Shown: positions 1-9,175 of the stretch, piece by piece
How positions within the stretch are numbered: the first letter of the stretch is position 1
How the letters are laid out: every line of letters begins with the position of its first letter
Assembly: GCA_046349315.1 (NCBI GenBank)
Contig: JAXMCQ010000020.1
Span: 1 to 64,000, forward strand
DNA length: 64,000 bases
Source: JAEUMG01 sp046349315
GTDB taxonomy: Bacteria; Pseudomonadota; Alphaproteobacteria; Rhizobiales; Aestuariivirgaceae
Direction: 5' to 3'
Program-made: the position numbers and the translations under genes
The notes under the pieces: generated by a model
The model's input: the letters and a program-made list of their open reading frames with translations, nothing else
Told to the model about the DNA's origin: nothing
Database searches by the model: none

Positions 1-350
1 TTACGCCTGGCCGGATCGAACAATCCGAATGACGGGCGGCGCTTGGCTTTGTCGTTGTCTTTGGCTTCGCCAGCGGCTTTGTCTTTGGTTGAGACTTTGG
101 GCTTTACCCGGGCCGGACGCTCGGCCGGCGGCTCCAATACGATGTTGCGGGCCGCGACGAAAATGAGCCGCCGCGCGGCTGATTCAGCCTTCCGCAATTG
201 GCCGAGCATAAACCTGTAGAGAGGCCTCGACAGGCGCCCGACATTCGCCCCCTCGCTGAGTCCGATCTGGGCGCAGAGCGCCATGACCACTCCCAAGAGC
301 GGCACCCGCCAACGTTCAACGGCCATATCCCAATCCATGGGAGCAGCCAT
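1..350 (-). CDS. Hypothetical protein, 3' end cut off by the window edge
   Basis: A frame on the minus strand stays open from an ATG at 350 to the left edge (about 116 codons), so the C-terminus is missing. The protein starts MAAPMDWDMAVERW, has a short hydrophobic stretch (about residues 16-30), an Arg-rich middle, and from about residue 75 a tail rich in Pro, Lys and Arg that looks disordered. ATGs at 338 and 326 are alternative starts; none has a clear Shine-Dalgarno sequence. I do not recognise a family. The basic tail and lack of a signal peptide do not settle a location. Confidence is moderate because the call rests on frame openness and protein-like composition. Confidence 0.5.
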   Translation of the reverse strand, partial: MAAPMDWDMAVERWRVPLLGVVMALCAQIGLSEGANVGRLSRPLYRFMLGQLRKAESAARRLIFVAARNIVLEPPAERPARVKPKVSTKDKAAGEAKDNDKAKRRPSFGLFDPARR

Positions 351-428
351 AGAATTTAAAAAGAACGATGTCAATCGCAAAGTGAAGGGACTCTGGAGCG
401 GGCTAATGCGCGCCGAGAATCTTCAGAC

Positions 429-710
429 CTATTTCGAGGGATGGCGCCGGAGGGCCGGCCTGCGGATCAGCACTTCGGAGAGCCACGGGACTGCCGCTTC
501 GGCCGCGGCATAGGCAGCTTCCGAAGAGCGGTAGGCGAGAGACGAAAAATAGCCAAGGGGCGTCCACGCGCCCAAATCCTCGATGTCACGGCGAAAGGAC
601 TCAAAACCGAAACTCCCATCCGGCCGATAGAAGACATCGACGCAGCTGTCATGATCGTCGTTCTCGACGCTGTTGAAGACCACCCACGACTTATCAATGC
701 GCTTCGACAT
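429..710 (-). CDS. Small conserved-looking hypothetical protein (93 aa)
   Basis: The frame could start at 740, but the ATG at 710 is preferred because a GAGGG ribosome-binding sequence lies just upstream. The product begins MSKRIDKSWVVFNSVEND and is a small soluble protein with many acidic and aromatic residues (VFYRPDGSFGFESFRRD), then an Ala-rich helical segment near the C-terminus. It has no signal peptide, membrane segment or motif I recognise. It resembles small single-domain proteins that are common and uncharacterised in Rhizobiales genomes. No function is proposed. Confidence 0.55.
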   Translation of the reverse strand: MSKRIDKSWVVFNSVENDDHDSCVDVFYRPDGSFGFESFRRDIEDLGAWTPLGYFSSLAYRSSEAAYAAAEAAVPWLSEVLIRRPALRRHPSK

Positions 711-845
711 TTCGGGCCCTCGCGCCCAGCAACAGGACACGCGCGAAGAAAGTATTAACGCTAAGTCCTAACGAGGAGGGAATGATTACGGCCTAATCTG
801 GGCAGGTGTTGACGCATAACGCGCCTCCTGTGGGAAAGGACGCCA

Positions 846-1523
846 ATGCGCCGGGGGGTCGGTATGTCAATCCAGCCGTTGGGGCTTTGTCTTGCGGGCT
901 CGATCGTCCTCTTATGCGCGACGAGCGCCGAGGCTGCGGAATTGGATGCACAATCGCCGGACGCCTATGACTGGAGCGGCCTTTTCATTGGGTCCGATAC
1001 CGGTTTTGGCTTCGGGAGCGAGAACGCACCGCTCGCCGGCGGGACTGCCACGCCGGGGGCGGAAGGGTTCATCAGCGGTGGAGAGGCGGCCGCAAACTGG
1101 CAAACCGGCAAGTGGGTGCTTGGCGTCGATGGCGACGTCCGATATGCCGACATTTCGGAAGCTGAAACCAGAGGCGTCAGCGGGCTCGCCTCTAGTTCCG
1201 AAGCAGACGCCACCTGGTTCACGACGATGCGGCTGCGTTCAGGATATGCTCTCGACAATCTGCTTCTCTATGGGACAGGCGGCGTTGCCGCCACCGGAAC
1301 GGACTTCCGCGTCTCGATGAATCCGAAGGACAACACGACTGCGACCGGCTGGACTGCTGGCGCTGGCATGGAATGGGGCCTTTCGGAAAACGCCAAGGCC
1401 AAGGTCGAGTTTCTTTATTTTGACCTCGATGGCCGTGACGGAGACATCCCGGGTGACGGCGTGCGCCTCAGGATAAACCCCGGCTCGCAATCTCTTCGCG
1501 TGGGCATGGATTTCCAGTTTTAG
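846..1523 (+). CDS. Outer membrane beta-barrel protein (Omp25/31-like)
   Basis: A 225-residue exported protein. Residues 1-31 form a signal peptide ending ATSAEAA. The mature part opens with YDWSGLFIGSDTGFGFG, the usual first strand of small alphaproteobacterial barrels such as Omp25/Omp31, and continues with alternating polar and aromatic strands. It ends in Phe (VGMDFQF), the C-terminal aromatic signature recognised by the BAM complex. The start at 846 has GGAAAGGA upstream; an ATG at 864 is an alternative that keeps the signal peptide. It likely has a structural or porin-like role in the outer membrane. Confidence 0.75.
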   Translation: MRRGVGMSIQPLGLCLAGSIVLLCATSAEAAELDAQSPDAYDWSGLFIGSDTGFGFGSENAPLAGGTATPGAEGFISGGEAAANWQTGKWVLGVDGDVRYADISEAETRGVSGLASSSEADATWFTTMRLRSGYALDNLLLYGTGGVAATGTDFRVSMNPKDNTTATGWTAGAGMEWGLSENAKAKVEFLYFDLDGRDGDIPGDGVRLRINPGSQSLRVGMDFQF

Positions 1524-1626
1524 TTCATAGCCTATCACACCTCCATTGACTCCATGGTAGCGTTGCCCGCACGCCGAATGGTGATTACGACTCTGCGGGA
1601 ACCATCGAAGAGCGGAGGAGCACAGC

Positions 1627-1869
1627 ATGCCAGGAGGGCTCATCGGCAAGCGCGTCCAGTTCGACCTCGAAGAATGGGCAGCGATCAACATGCTTGCCAA
1701 GGACAGAATGGCGACATTCCAGGAATTGGCCGACGAGGCGTTTCGCGACTTGATGAAAAAACACAATCGACCGGTAGGTTTGAAGGCTTCGCTACGGCAG
1801 AGCCTGGGCGGGGCAAAGAACGTCGTCGCGATAAACCAGCGCGGCAAAGGCAAGGCCAAATCGAGGTAG
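1627..1869 (+). CDS. Small basic protein, possibly ribbon-helix-helix-like
   Basis: An 80-residue soluble protein with a good GGAGG ribosome binding site just before the ATG. The segment KRVQFDLEEWAAINMLAKD, followed by a helix FQELADEAFRDLMKKH, has the strand-helix-helix pattern of ribbon-helix-helix DNA-binding proteins, and the tail (NQRGKGKAKSR) is strongly basic. That class is an inference from pattern, not from a firm family match. The next gene starts about 16 bp after its stop, so the two may be cotranscribed. No toxin partner is adjacent, which argues against a simple toxin-antitoxin antitoxin. Confidence 0.6.
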   Translation: MPGGLIGKRVQFDLEEWAAINMLAKDRMATFQELADEAFRDLMKKHNRPVGLKASLRQSLGGAKNVVAINQRGKGKAKSR

Positions 1870-1885
1870 CTTGGGAAGGGATCGC

Positions 1886-2479
1886 GTGGCTTCTATCCTG
1901 CGGATCATACTCGTGGCGCTGTCGATTTCGGCGAGCGGCGAGATCGCTTCTGCGAGACCCGAACTGGGCGAGCTGTGGGCTGGTCCGGAACTCTATCGCC
2001 GATTAGCGCGGCAGAATGCGATGGAGCACCGCGTTCCCTATGCCATCGTCGATGCGGTGATGAGTGTCGAAAGCGGCTACGATCCGAATGCACATGGTGA
2101 TGCAGGCGAGGTCGGCCTGATGCAGGTGCTGCCATCGACTGCGACAATGCTCGGCTACACAGGGAGCGTGGAAGGCCTCGCCAATCCGGAGACAAATATT
2201 GAGTACGGAACGCAATATCTGGCGGACGCCTGGCGGCTCGCAAACGGAGATATCTGCACGACCGTCATGAAGTATCGAGCCGGACATGGCGAAACCCGAT
2301 TCTCGCAAAAATCGGTAAGCTATTGCGTGAGAGTGCGGAAGAAGCTGCTTGCCGCGGGATATCCCGTCACCGGCAAAGTGCCAAAGCCGACCTTTGGCTT
2401 TGCCGAGACTGCCGGAGGCATTGGAAAAATCACCAAGCTGCCTTCCGGCCGAGTGCGGGCATCATTTCCCGGACTTTGA
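1886..2479 (+). CDS. Lytic transglycosylase, SLT domain
   Basis: An exported peptidoglycan lytic transglycosylase that would cleave the MurNAc-GlcNAc bond with formation of 1,6-anhydroMurNAc. The GTG start at 1886 is chosen because GGAAGGG lies about 6 bp upstream and the frame then gives a signal peptide (residues 1-24). The SLT fold is clear: VESGYDPNA with the catalytic Glu at about residue 62, GLMQVLPSTA, and NIEYGTQYLADAW. The second half of the family pattern (KYRAGHG in place of the usual AYNAG) is present but diverged. Length (197 aa) is typical of small exported SLT enzymes. Confidence 0.85.
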   Translation: MASILRIILVALSISASGEIASARPELGELWAGPELYRRLARQNAMEHRVPYAIVDAVMSVESGYDPNAHGDAGEVGLMQVLPSTATMLGYTGSVEGLANPETNIEYGTQYLADAWRLANGDICTTVMKYRAGHGETRFSQKSVSYCVRVRKKLLAAGYPVTGKVPKPTFGFAETAGGIGKITKLPSGRVRASFPGL

Positions 2480-2571
2480 GGCTGCGTGCCGTCATTCCAC
2501 TTCCGCTCCGGGCGGGCGTTGAGGGGACAGCGCCAATTGTGTTAGTTGGGAAAGAGCTGTCCTTGGCTTGG

Positions 2572-4140
2572 ATGCCTTGCGTGACGATGATCTTTTCCAG
2601 ACCCATTCTGACCACCCTCGTTTCAGCGTTCGCGAGCGTCATCCTCCCGCATCTGGCGCAGGCTCAGGAGCCTTCCGCTGCCGATGCAGCCATGACGAGC
2701 CGCATCGAGGCGATGAGCCCGCAGATCGACGCCTATGCCACGCGCGGGATGGAGGCCTATGACGTCCCAGGCCTCGCCATTGGAATCATTGTCGGTGACA
2801 GCTTGGTTTACGCCAAGGGCTTCGGCGTCCGCAGCAAGAGCGGTGGCCAGCCGGTCGATACGCGCACGGTCTTCCAGATCGGCTCGAACACGAAAGCGTT
2901 TCTCGCAGCGAGCATCGCCATCATGGTCGATCGCGGCAAGCTCAAATGGGACGACCGTATTGTCGACCTCTACCCGGATTTCCAGATGAAGGACCCGTGG
3001 GTCACGCGCGAGTTCCGCGTCTTCGACCTGCTCGCCCAGCGCTCCGGGCTTCCGAGCCTTGTCAACGACATGCTGGCGATGCTCGGCTTCGACGAGAGAG
3101 CGCTGATCCGGTCGCTACGCGATGTCGATCCGATATCAAGTTTCCGGACGACGTTCGCCTACACGAATATCACGCATTTGCTCGCAAGCCGCATCGTTGC
3201 GGACGCCGCCGGCGCACGTGGCTGGAGCGACGTCCTTCAGCGCAATCTGCTCGATCCGCTCGGCATGAAGGATTCGACCTGGACGGTCGAAGCCATCGAA
3301 GGCGCGGCCAACCACGCGAACGGCCACCGCTGGACATTGGAAGGCACGGTCGAAGTGCCATTCACGCCGATTTTTCCCTATCATTTCGCCGGGGCCGGCA
3401 ACATCAACTCCAATATCGAGGACATGGCGCGGTGGGTGCGCCTGCAGCTCGCCCACGGCGCGTTCGACGGACACGAGATCGTTTCGCCGGAGAATCTCGC
3501 CGTCACCCGCATGGCGCGCGTCGCGCTGAGCGATAGACTGTCCTATGCCATGGGCTGGTATAATTACGACACCGCCAACGGCACCATCGTCTGGCACGAT
3601 GGCGATGCGTTGAGCTTCGGCTCATTCGTCGGCCTGGTGCCGGCGAGAAATGTCGGCGTCATCATCCTGACGAACGAAAGCAATGTCGGCTTTCCCTCGG
3701 CACTCGGGACATGGATTCTCGACCGGGTGATGGGCAATCCGGAGGTCGACTATGTTGCGACCAGGATCACCGAGACGAAGGCGTATTTCGCGGCCGCCGC
3801 CGCCCGGTTCGCCCCACCGCCGAACCCGCGACCATTTCCACCGCTCAACCCGCTGGCCGGCGCCTTCGTGAGCCCGAGCTTCGGCAAGGCGTCCGTGGTT
3901 GTGGAGGGCAACGCGCTCGTCATGGAGATCCTCGCCACCGGCGCGAAGCTCAAGCTCGAGCCGTGGGATGGCGATATCTTCGTTGCCCGCCTGATGCCGA
4001 TCGGCCAGTTCGGGCCGGTCGTCGCTCTCGACTACATGACGAAGGGCTTCGTCCAGTTCCAGATCGCGCCTGACGGCAAGCTCGATGTCCTGACCATGAC
4101 ACTTGCCGATGGCCAGCGCTACGCGTTCCAGCGCGAGTGA
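2572..4140 (+). CDS. Serine hydrolase of the beta-lactamase / class C PBP family
   Basis: An exported 522-residue serine hydrolase. The signal peptide is IFSRPILTTLVSAFASVILPH to about AQAQ. The family motifs are all visible: SxxK as SNTK (Ser105), YxN as YTN (Tyr197) and HxG as HDG (His342). The C-terminal 120 residues form a separate beta-rich domain resembling DUF3471/lipocalin-like domains found after this fold. Such proteins are usually esterases, D-aminopeptidases or D-Ala-D-Ala-processing enzymes; a true resistance beta-lactamase is unlikely. The frame is open further upstream (to 2323) but that part overlaps the transglycosylase gene; ATG 2587 is an alternative start. Confidence 0.85.
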   Translation: MPCVTMIFSRPILTTLVSAFASVILPHLAQAQEPSAADAAMTSRIEAMSPQIDAYATRGMEAYDVPGLAIGIIVGDSLVYAKGFGVRSKSGGQPVDTRTVFQIGSNTKAFLAASIAIMVDRGKLKWDDRIVDLYPDFQMKDPWVTREFRVFDLLAQRSGLPSLVNDMLAMLGFDERALIRSLRDVDPISSFRTTFAYTNITHLLASRIVADAAGARGWSDVLQRNLLDPLGMKDSTWTVEAIEGAANHANGHRWTLEGTVEVPFTPIFPYHFAGAGNINSNIEDMARWVRLQLAHGAFDGHEIVSPENLAVTRMARVALSDRLSYAMGWYNYDTANGTIVWHDGDALSFGSFVGLVPARNVGVIILTNESNVGFPSALGTWILDRVMGNPEVDYVATRITETKAYFAAAAARFAPPPNPRPFPPLNPLAGAFVSPSFGKASVVVEGNALVMEILATGAKLKLEPWDGDIFVARLMPIGQFGPVVALDYMTKGFVQFQIAPDGKLDVLTMTLADGQRYAFQRE

Positions 4141-4165
4141 ACGAATATCGTCACGAGTTCGTTTC

Positions 4166-5914
4166 TCAGCCGAATACCTTGGCTCCCGCCAGCCACGTCT
4201 CGCTCACCTTGATGGCCGAGAGCTGTTCGGGGTCGGTGGTGTAGGGATCGCTCTCGAGAATCGTAAGGTCGGCTTCCTTGCCGGTCTCCAGCGTCCCGAT
4301 GGCATCTTCGAGGCCCATGTGGCGGGCGGCGTGCAGCGTGATCCCGCGCAGCGCCTCTTCCACGGTGAGGCGCAAGTCCGGGCCGATCACCGAGCCGTCG
4401 GTGATGCAGCGGCGCGTCACCATCGTCTGAACGAGGCGCAGTGGATTGAGGGGAAGGCCCGCGGCCGGGTTGTCGGTGTGCATCGAATAGCCGATGCCGG
4501 CTTTCAGCGCGGCTCCCACCGGCACCATGAAGTCGGCACGGGGTGGTCCGAAGATCTGGTCGCGGTACGCCGCGCCATAGAGGTAGATGAAGTCCGCCAT
4601 GTAGGTTGCTTCGCAGCCCAACCGCTTCATACGTTCGATCTGGTCCTGCCTTGCCATGGTGGCGTGTTCGACGCGGTTGAGACCCACCGGCGAGTTGGCG
4701 CCGTAAGCGCTCTCGATGGCATCGAGAACCTGATCGATCGCGGCATCGCCCTGGCAGTGCACAAGGATGGTCCAGCCGGCATCGCGCGCCTTGCCGCAGA
4801 GCTCCACCGCCTGCGCCGCCGTGTAGCCGAGGGTGCCGCGCTTGTCGGTGTGAAGATAGGGCTGGCTCTGAGCGGCGGTCTCGGCCTGGTTGGAGCCATC
4901 GGCCCAGAACTTCATGCCATAGAGGGAGAAACGGCTGTCCGGCAGGCGGCGGGCCTTGTTCGAGGGGCCAAGGGCGGCGAAACTCTTGCTTGCCTCGACC
5001 ATGTCGGTGCTGAAGCTTGCGCTCAGCCGGATGGGCAGGCTGTTGGAGAGCTTCGCCAGCATCTCGACCCATTCGGGCTTTACCGTGCCCGGCTCATGCA
5101 GGGCCGTGAGGCCTGCCGCGGCCGCCTGCCGGGCATAGGCCGCGACAGCCTTGGCGAGGCCGTCGGCATCGGGCTTGGCCACTGCGATGTCGAAAAACCG
5201 CAGCAAAGCGGGTTCATTATAGATCATGCCATTGAGCTTGCCGTCCGCACCGCGACCGAAGAAGCCGCCGCCGGGCAGCATGCCGATGTCGGCTGTGACC
5301 TTGGCCTGCTCGAAGGCCAGCGCATTGCCGGCGCCGACATGGCCGTTGACATAGAGCAGGAAGATCGGGCTCGTCGATGAGACGGCATCGAGCTCCGCCA
5401 TAGAGATATCACCGCCCTGAAGCAGGTTGTCGTAGAAGCCGAAGACCATCCACGCCCCTGGCGCGGTCTTGCCGGCAACGGCCTTCATCGCGGACAGCGC
5501 ATCCGCCTTGGTCTTGTACCTCGCAAAGCCGACATTGGTCAGCAGCAGGTCGAGCAGGGCCGAGAGGGTGGTATGATTGTGCGGGTCTATGAGGCCCGGC
5601 AGCAAAGTGCGGCCGGCGAGGTCGATCGTCTTGGTTGCGGGCCCCGCCAGGCCCATGACATCGGATGAGGATCCCACCGCAAGAATCTTGCCCCCAGCGA
5701 TGGCGAGCGCCTCGACATTGCCGCCCGCTGCGGTCATCGGATAGATCGGACCCTGGTAGAAGATTGTTTCCGCCAAATTGTTTGCCGCCTGCGCGGGAAA
5801 GCCCGTCCCGGTGATGGCGAGTGACGCCGCATAGCGAAGGAACTGCCTCCGGCTGGGCAATATTCCCGCGGTAAGCCGGTCGCCAATTTCAGACCGGGTG
5901 CACCAGCAGCACAT
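4166..5914 (-). CDS. Tat-exported metal-dependent amidohydrolase (amidohydrolase 3 / YtcJ-like)
   Basis: A 582-residue member of the amidohydrolase superfamily. A twin-arginine signal (SRRQFLRYAA) lies near residue 21, after about 20 N-terminal residues. The metal-site HxH is in GLIDPHNHTTL (His112, His114); later conserved segments include ALHEPG, KFWADGSNQ, VHCQGD, RVEHATM and HTDNPAAG, and the protein ends with the composite beta-sandwich segment GKEADLTILESDP. ATG 5914 is preferred to ATG 5920 because AAGGAG sits 6 bp before it. The substrate is unknown; relatives hydrolyse N-acyl or amide bonds. It is convergent with the preceding serine hydrolase. Confidence 0.85.
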   Translation of the reverse strand: MCCWCTRSEIGDRLTAGILPSRRQFLRYAASLAITGTGFPAQAANNLAETIFYQGPIYPMTAAGGNVEALAIAGGKILAVGSSSDVMGLAGPATKTIDLAGRTLLPGLIDPHNHTTLSALLDLLLTNVGFARYKTKADALSAMKAVAGKTAPGAWMVFGFYDNLLQGGDISMAELDAVSSTSPIFLLYVNGHVGAGNALAFEQAKVTADIGMLPGGGFFGRGADGKLNGMIYNEPALLRFFDIAVAKPDADGLAKAVAAYARQAAAAGLTALHEPGTVKPEWVEMLAKLSNSLPIRLSASFSTDMVEASKSFAALGPSNKARRLPDSRFSLYGMKFWADGSNQAETAAQSQPYLHTDKRGTLGYTAAQAVELCGKARDAGWTILVHCQGDAAIDQVLDAIESAYGANSPVGLNRVEHATMARQDQIERMKRLGCEATYMADFIYLYGAAYRDQIFGPPRADFMVPVGAALKAGIGYSMHTDNPAAGLPLNPLRLVQTMVTRRCITDGSVIGPDLRLTVEEALRGITLHAARHMGLEDAIGTLETGKEADLTILESDPYTTDPEQLSAIKVSETWLAGAKVFG

Positions 5915-5965
5915 CCTCATCTCCTTGGAACTAATGGCCCCTGAGCGCTTACTGCTTTTGGTGAT

Positions 5966-6042
5966 TGGCGCACCCGACAGGATTCGAACCTGTGACCTCT
6001 GCCTTCGGAGGGCAGCACTCTATCCAACTGAGCTACGGGTGC
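5966..6042 (-). tRNA. tRNA-Arg (anticodon CCG)
   Basis: The minus strand folds into a complete 77-nt cloverleaf. The 7-bp acceptor stem is GCACCCG/CGGGTGC with discriminator G and an encoded CCA. The D-arm contains AGCTCAGTTGGATAGAG, the anticodon arm is CTGCC-CTCCGAA-GGCAG giving anticodon CCG, and the T-arm contains GGTTCGAATCC. It reads the Arg codon CGG. No integrase or direct repeat of its 3' end is seen nearby, so there is no sign of an integrated element here. Confidence 0.97.
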
Positions 6043-6171
6043 CTGATGAGCCGGGGCGACATATAACCGAAGGCCCAGCCCAAGCGCAATGTCCGGTCAT
6101 GGCAGCAATCGCAAGACGCCCGGCGCGCCGGCCTTTCGCCGCACAACGCCCAATGGCATATAGTGGCGGTC

Positions 6172-9105
6172 ATGGCCAAAACCCCCACGCTCAAGCCCGG
6201 CGACCACCTCTATCTCATTGACGGATCGGGCTATATTTTCCGCGCCTATCATGCGCTCCCGCCGCTCAACCGGAAGAGCGACGGCCTGCCCGTCCAGGCC
6301 GTGCAAGGCTTCTGCGCCATGCTGTGGAAGCTCATGCGCGAGATGAAGGCGGTCCAGCCGACGCATCTTGCCGTCATCTTCGATAAATCGGCGCATTCCT
6401 TCCGCAATGACATCTATGCCGATTACAAGGCGCACCGGCCCGAGCCGCCGGCCGACCTGCGCCCGCAATTCGGATTGATCCGGCAGGCGACGCGCGCCTT
6501 CAACGTCGCCTGCGTCGAGCAGGATAATTACGAAGCCGACGATTTGATCGCCACCTATGCGCGCGAGGCCGTCGAAGCCGGGGCGAGGGTTCGCATCGTC
6601 TCCTCAGACAAGGACTTGATGCAACTGGTGCGGCCGGGCGTCACGCTGTTCGACACGATGAAGGACAAGGATATCGGCGAGGAGCAGGTTTTCGAGAAAT
6701 TCGGGGTGAAGCCCGACAAGGTCATCGATGTCCAGGCGCTTGCCGGTGATTCGGTCGACAATGTGCCGGGCGTGCCGGGCATCGGCGTCAAGACCGGCGC
6801 GCAGCTCATCACCGAGTATGGCGACCTCGAAACGCTGCTCACCCGCGCCCCCGAGATCAAGCAGCAGAAGCGGCGCGAGAACTTGATCCAGTTCGCCGAG
6901 CAGGCGCGGCTGTCGAAAAAGCTTGTGACGCTCGATGATCGCGTCAAGGTCGAGGAGCCCTTGGCGAGCTTTGCGATCGATGCGCCCAAGGCAAGCGCCA
7001 TCATCGGCTTTCTCAAGGCGCTCGAATTCACGACGCTGACGCGGCGCGTCGCCGCCGATATCGGCGCCGACATGGCGGCGATCGATCCGGTTCCGGTCGA
7101 GATCAAGTTCTGGCCGCCGGACGGTGCCGAGGTCGCAACAGCGCCGGCAGCATCACCCGGCGAGGCCGCGCAAGAGGCGCCTGCTCCGGCAGTAGCTGCG
7201 CCGAGCGCCCCCGCGCAGCTTGCACCGCGCGATGATTCAGCCCTACTCGCCGTGCCCTTCGTCCATGCCGATTATGAGACCGTCATGTCGCTCGAGACGC
7301 TCGACAAGTGGATCGCCGAAGCCCGCGAGCAAGGATACGTCGCCTTCGATACCGAAACCAATTCGCTCGATGCGATGCAATGCACGCTCGCCGGGGTCTC
7401 GCTTGCCACCGCCCCAGGGCGCGCCTGCTACATTCCGCTTTCACATCGCGGCCAGGGCAGCGGATTATTCGGCGGCGAAACCGTCGAAGGCCAGATTCCG
7501 CATGCAGCGGCGATCGCGCGACTGAAGGATCTTCTGGAAGACCCTTCCATCCTCAAGATCGGCCAGAACGCCAAGTATGATCTGCAGACGCTCGGGCGCT
7601 GCGGCATCGACGTAACGCCGATCGACGACACGATGCTCATTTCCTATGCGCTTGAATCGGGCGAGAACGGCCACGGCATGGACGAGCTCTCGGAGAAGCA
7701 TCTCGGCCACAAGCCGATCGCCTTCAAGGAGGTTGCGGGCTCCGGCAAATCGCAGATCACCTTCGACCAGGTACCGCTCGACCGTGCCACCGCCTATGCG
7801 GCGGAAGATGCCGATGTCACCTTGCGCCTGTGGCTTTTGCTGAAGCCGCGTCTCGTTACGAAGCACAAGATGACCGTCTATGAAACGCTGGAGCGGCCAT
7901 TGGTGCCGGTGCTGCGCGACATGGAAAAGCGCGGCGTGTTGGTCGATCGCGCCGTGCTGGCGCGGCTATCGGATGAATTTGCGCGCAGTGCCGCCGATAT
8001 CGAGACCGAGATCCACAAGCTCGCCGGCGAGAAGTTCAATATCGGCTCGCCCAAGCAGCTTGGCGATATTCTCTTCGGCCGCATGGGCCTGCCGGGCGGA
8101 CGGAAAACCCAGACCGGTGCGTGGAGTACCGATTCCGACATGCTCGAGGATCTGGCCGGCCAGGGTGTCGAACTGGCGCGCAAGGTTCTCGACTGGCGGC
8201 AGGTCGCGAAACTACGCTCGACCTATACGGATGCGCTCCCCAGCTTCATCAATCCCGAGACGGGCCGCGTGCACACGTCCTATGCACTCGCCTCGACATC
8301 GACCGGGCGGCTTTCTTCGACCGATCCCAATCTGCAGAACATCCCGGTGAGGACGCCGGAGGGACGTCGCATCCGCACCGCCTTCATCGCGCCGCCGGGC
8401 TCCAAGCTCATCAGCGCCGATTACAGCCAGATCGAATTGCGCGTGCTGGCGCATGTCGCCGACATTCCGCAGCTCAAGAAGGCCTTTGCCGACGGTCTCG
8501 ACATTCACGCGATGACGGCGTCGGAAATGTTCGGCGTGCCGATCGCCGGCATGGACCCCCTGGTGCGAAGGCGTGCGAAGGCGATCAATTTCGGAATCAT
8601 CTACGGCATCTCGGCTTTCGGGCTTGCCAACCAATTGTCGATCGGGCGCGAGGAAGCAGGCGACTATATCAAGACCTATTTCAAGCGCTTTCCCGGCATT
8701 CGCGATTATATGGACGAAACACGCAAGCGGGCGCGCGAGCAAGGCTATGTCGAAACCATCTTCGGGCGGCGCTGCCATTTCCCGCGCATCAATTCGTCAA
8801 ATCCTTCCGAGCGCGCCTTCATGGAACGCGCTTCCATCAACGCGCCGATCCAGGGTGCAGCGGCCGATATCATTCGCCGCGCCATGATCCGCATGCAGCC
8901 GGTGCTCGATGCGGCAGGTCTCAAGGCGCAGATGCTGTTGCAGGTACATGACGAACTTGTTTTCGAAGCAGTCGACAAGGAAGTCGAGGCGACCAAGGCC
9001 ATCGTCAAGGCGGTCATGGAGAAAGCGCCGGAGCCGGCCGTCAAGCTTGCCGTGCCATTGCAGGTCGATGCGCGCGCGGCGCAGAATTGGGAAGAGGCGC
9101 ATTAG
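6172..9105 (+). CDS. polA: DNA polymerase I
   Basis: A full-length 977-residue polymerase I for Okazaki fragment processing and repair synthesis. Domains in order: 5'-3' exonuclease (about 1-290; IDGSGYIFRAYHALPP, GDSVDNVPGVPGIG), an Ala/Pro-rich linker (about 315-350), 3'-5' proofreading exonuclease (about 370-560; FDTETNSLD near 393, QNAKYDLQTL, YAAEDADVT, so the DEDD residues are kept), and the polymerase domain with motif A SADYSQIELR (about 748), motif B RRAKAINFGIIYG (about 800) and motif C VHDELVF (about 925). ATG 6172 is chosen over an in-frame GTG at 6163. The proofreading domain appears active, unlike in some bacterial homologues. Confidence 0.97.
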   Translation: MAKTPTLKPGDHLYLIDGSGYIFRAYHALPPLNRKSDGLPVQAVQGFCAMLWKLMREMKAVQPTHLAVIFDKSAHSFRNDIYADYKAHRPEPPADLRPQFGLIRQATRAFNVACVEQDNYEADDLIATYAREAVEAGARVRIVSSDKDLMQLVRPGVTLFDTMKDKDIGEEQVFEKFGVKPDKVIDVQALAGDSVDNVPGVPGIGVKTGAQLITEYGDLETLLTRAPEIKQQKRRENLIQFAEQARLSKKLVTLDDRVKVEEPLASFAIDAPKASAIIGFLKALEFTTLTRRVAADIGADMAAIDPVPVEIKFWPPDGAEVATAPAASPGEAAQEAPAPAVAAPSAPAQLAPRDDSALLAVPFVHADYETVMSLETLDKWIAEAREQGYVAFDTETNSLDAMQCTLAGVSLATAPGRACYIPLSHRGQGSGLFGGETVEGQIPHAAAIARLKDLLEDPSILKIGQNAKYDLQTLGRCGIDVTPIDDTMLISYALESGENGHGMDELSEKHLGHKPIAFKEVAGSGKSQITFDQVPLDRATAYAAEDADVTLRLWLLLKPRLVTKHKMTVYETLERPLVPVLRDMEKRGVLVDRAVLARLSDEFARSAADIETEIHKLAGEKFNIGSPKQLGDILFGRMGLPGGRKTQTGAWSTDSDMLEDLAGQGVELARKVLDWRQVAKLRSTYTDALPSFINPETGRVHTSYALASTSTGRLSSTDPNLQNIPVRTPEGRRIRTAFIAPPGSKLISADYSQIELRVLAHVADIPQLKKAFADGLDIHAMTASEMFGVPIAGMDPLVRRRAKAINFGIIYGISAFGLANQLSIGREEAGDYIKTYFKRFPGIRDYMDETRKRAREQGYVETIFGRRCHFPRINSSNPSERAFMERASINAPIQGAAADIIRRAMIRMQPVLDAAGLKAQMLLQVHDELVFEAVDKEVEATKAIVKAVMEKAPEPAVKLAVPLQVDARAAQNWEEAH

Positions 9106-9117
9106 AAGTACAAATTC

Positions 9118-9138
9118 CCCTCCCCCGTGTGGGGAGGG
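9118..9138. repeat. GC-rich hairpin after polA, terminator-like palindrome
   Basis: An 8-bp perfect inverted repeat (CCCTCCCC / GGGGAGGG) with a 5-base loop lies 12 bp after the polA stop and is followed by TGAAAAAAAG. It may end polA transcripts or be a copy of a short dispersed palindrome; similar G/C-rich hairpins occur at other gene ends in this window. Confidence 0.6.
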
Positions 9139-9175
9139 TGAAAAAAAGAGATCGGATCAAGGGAGGAACCCCAGC

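Noticed and set aside
2572..4140. Serine hydrolase as an antibiotic resistance beta-lactamase
   Set aside because: The extra C-terminal domain and sequence pattern are those of esterase/DD-peptidase-like family members; resistance cannot be claimed from the fold alone.
4103..5380. Long plus-strand frame (425 codons) over the Tat amidohydrolase gene
   Set aside because: It is antisense to a gene with clear motifs and its translation is rich in Arg, Gly, His and Ala without any family pattern; a high-GC shadow.
5966..6042. tRNA-Arg as a phage or island attachment site
   Set aside because: No integrase gene, no repeated tRNA 3' end and ordinary housekeeping genes on both sides.
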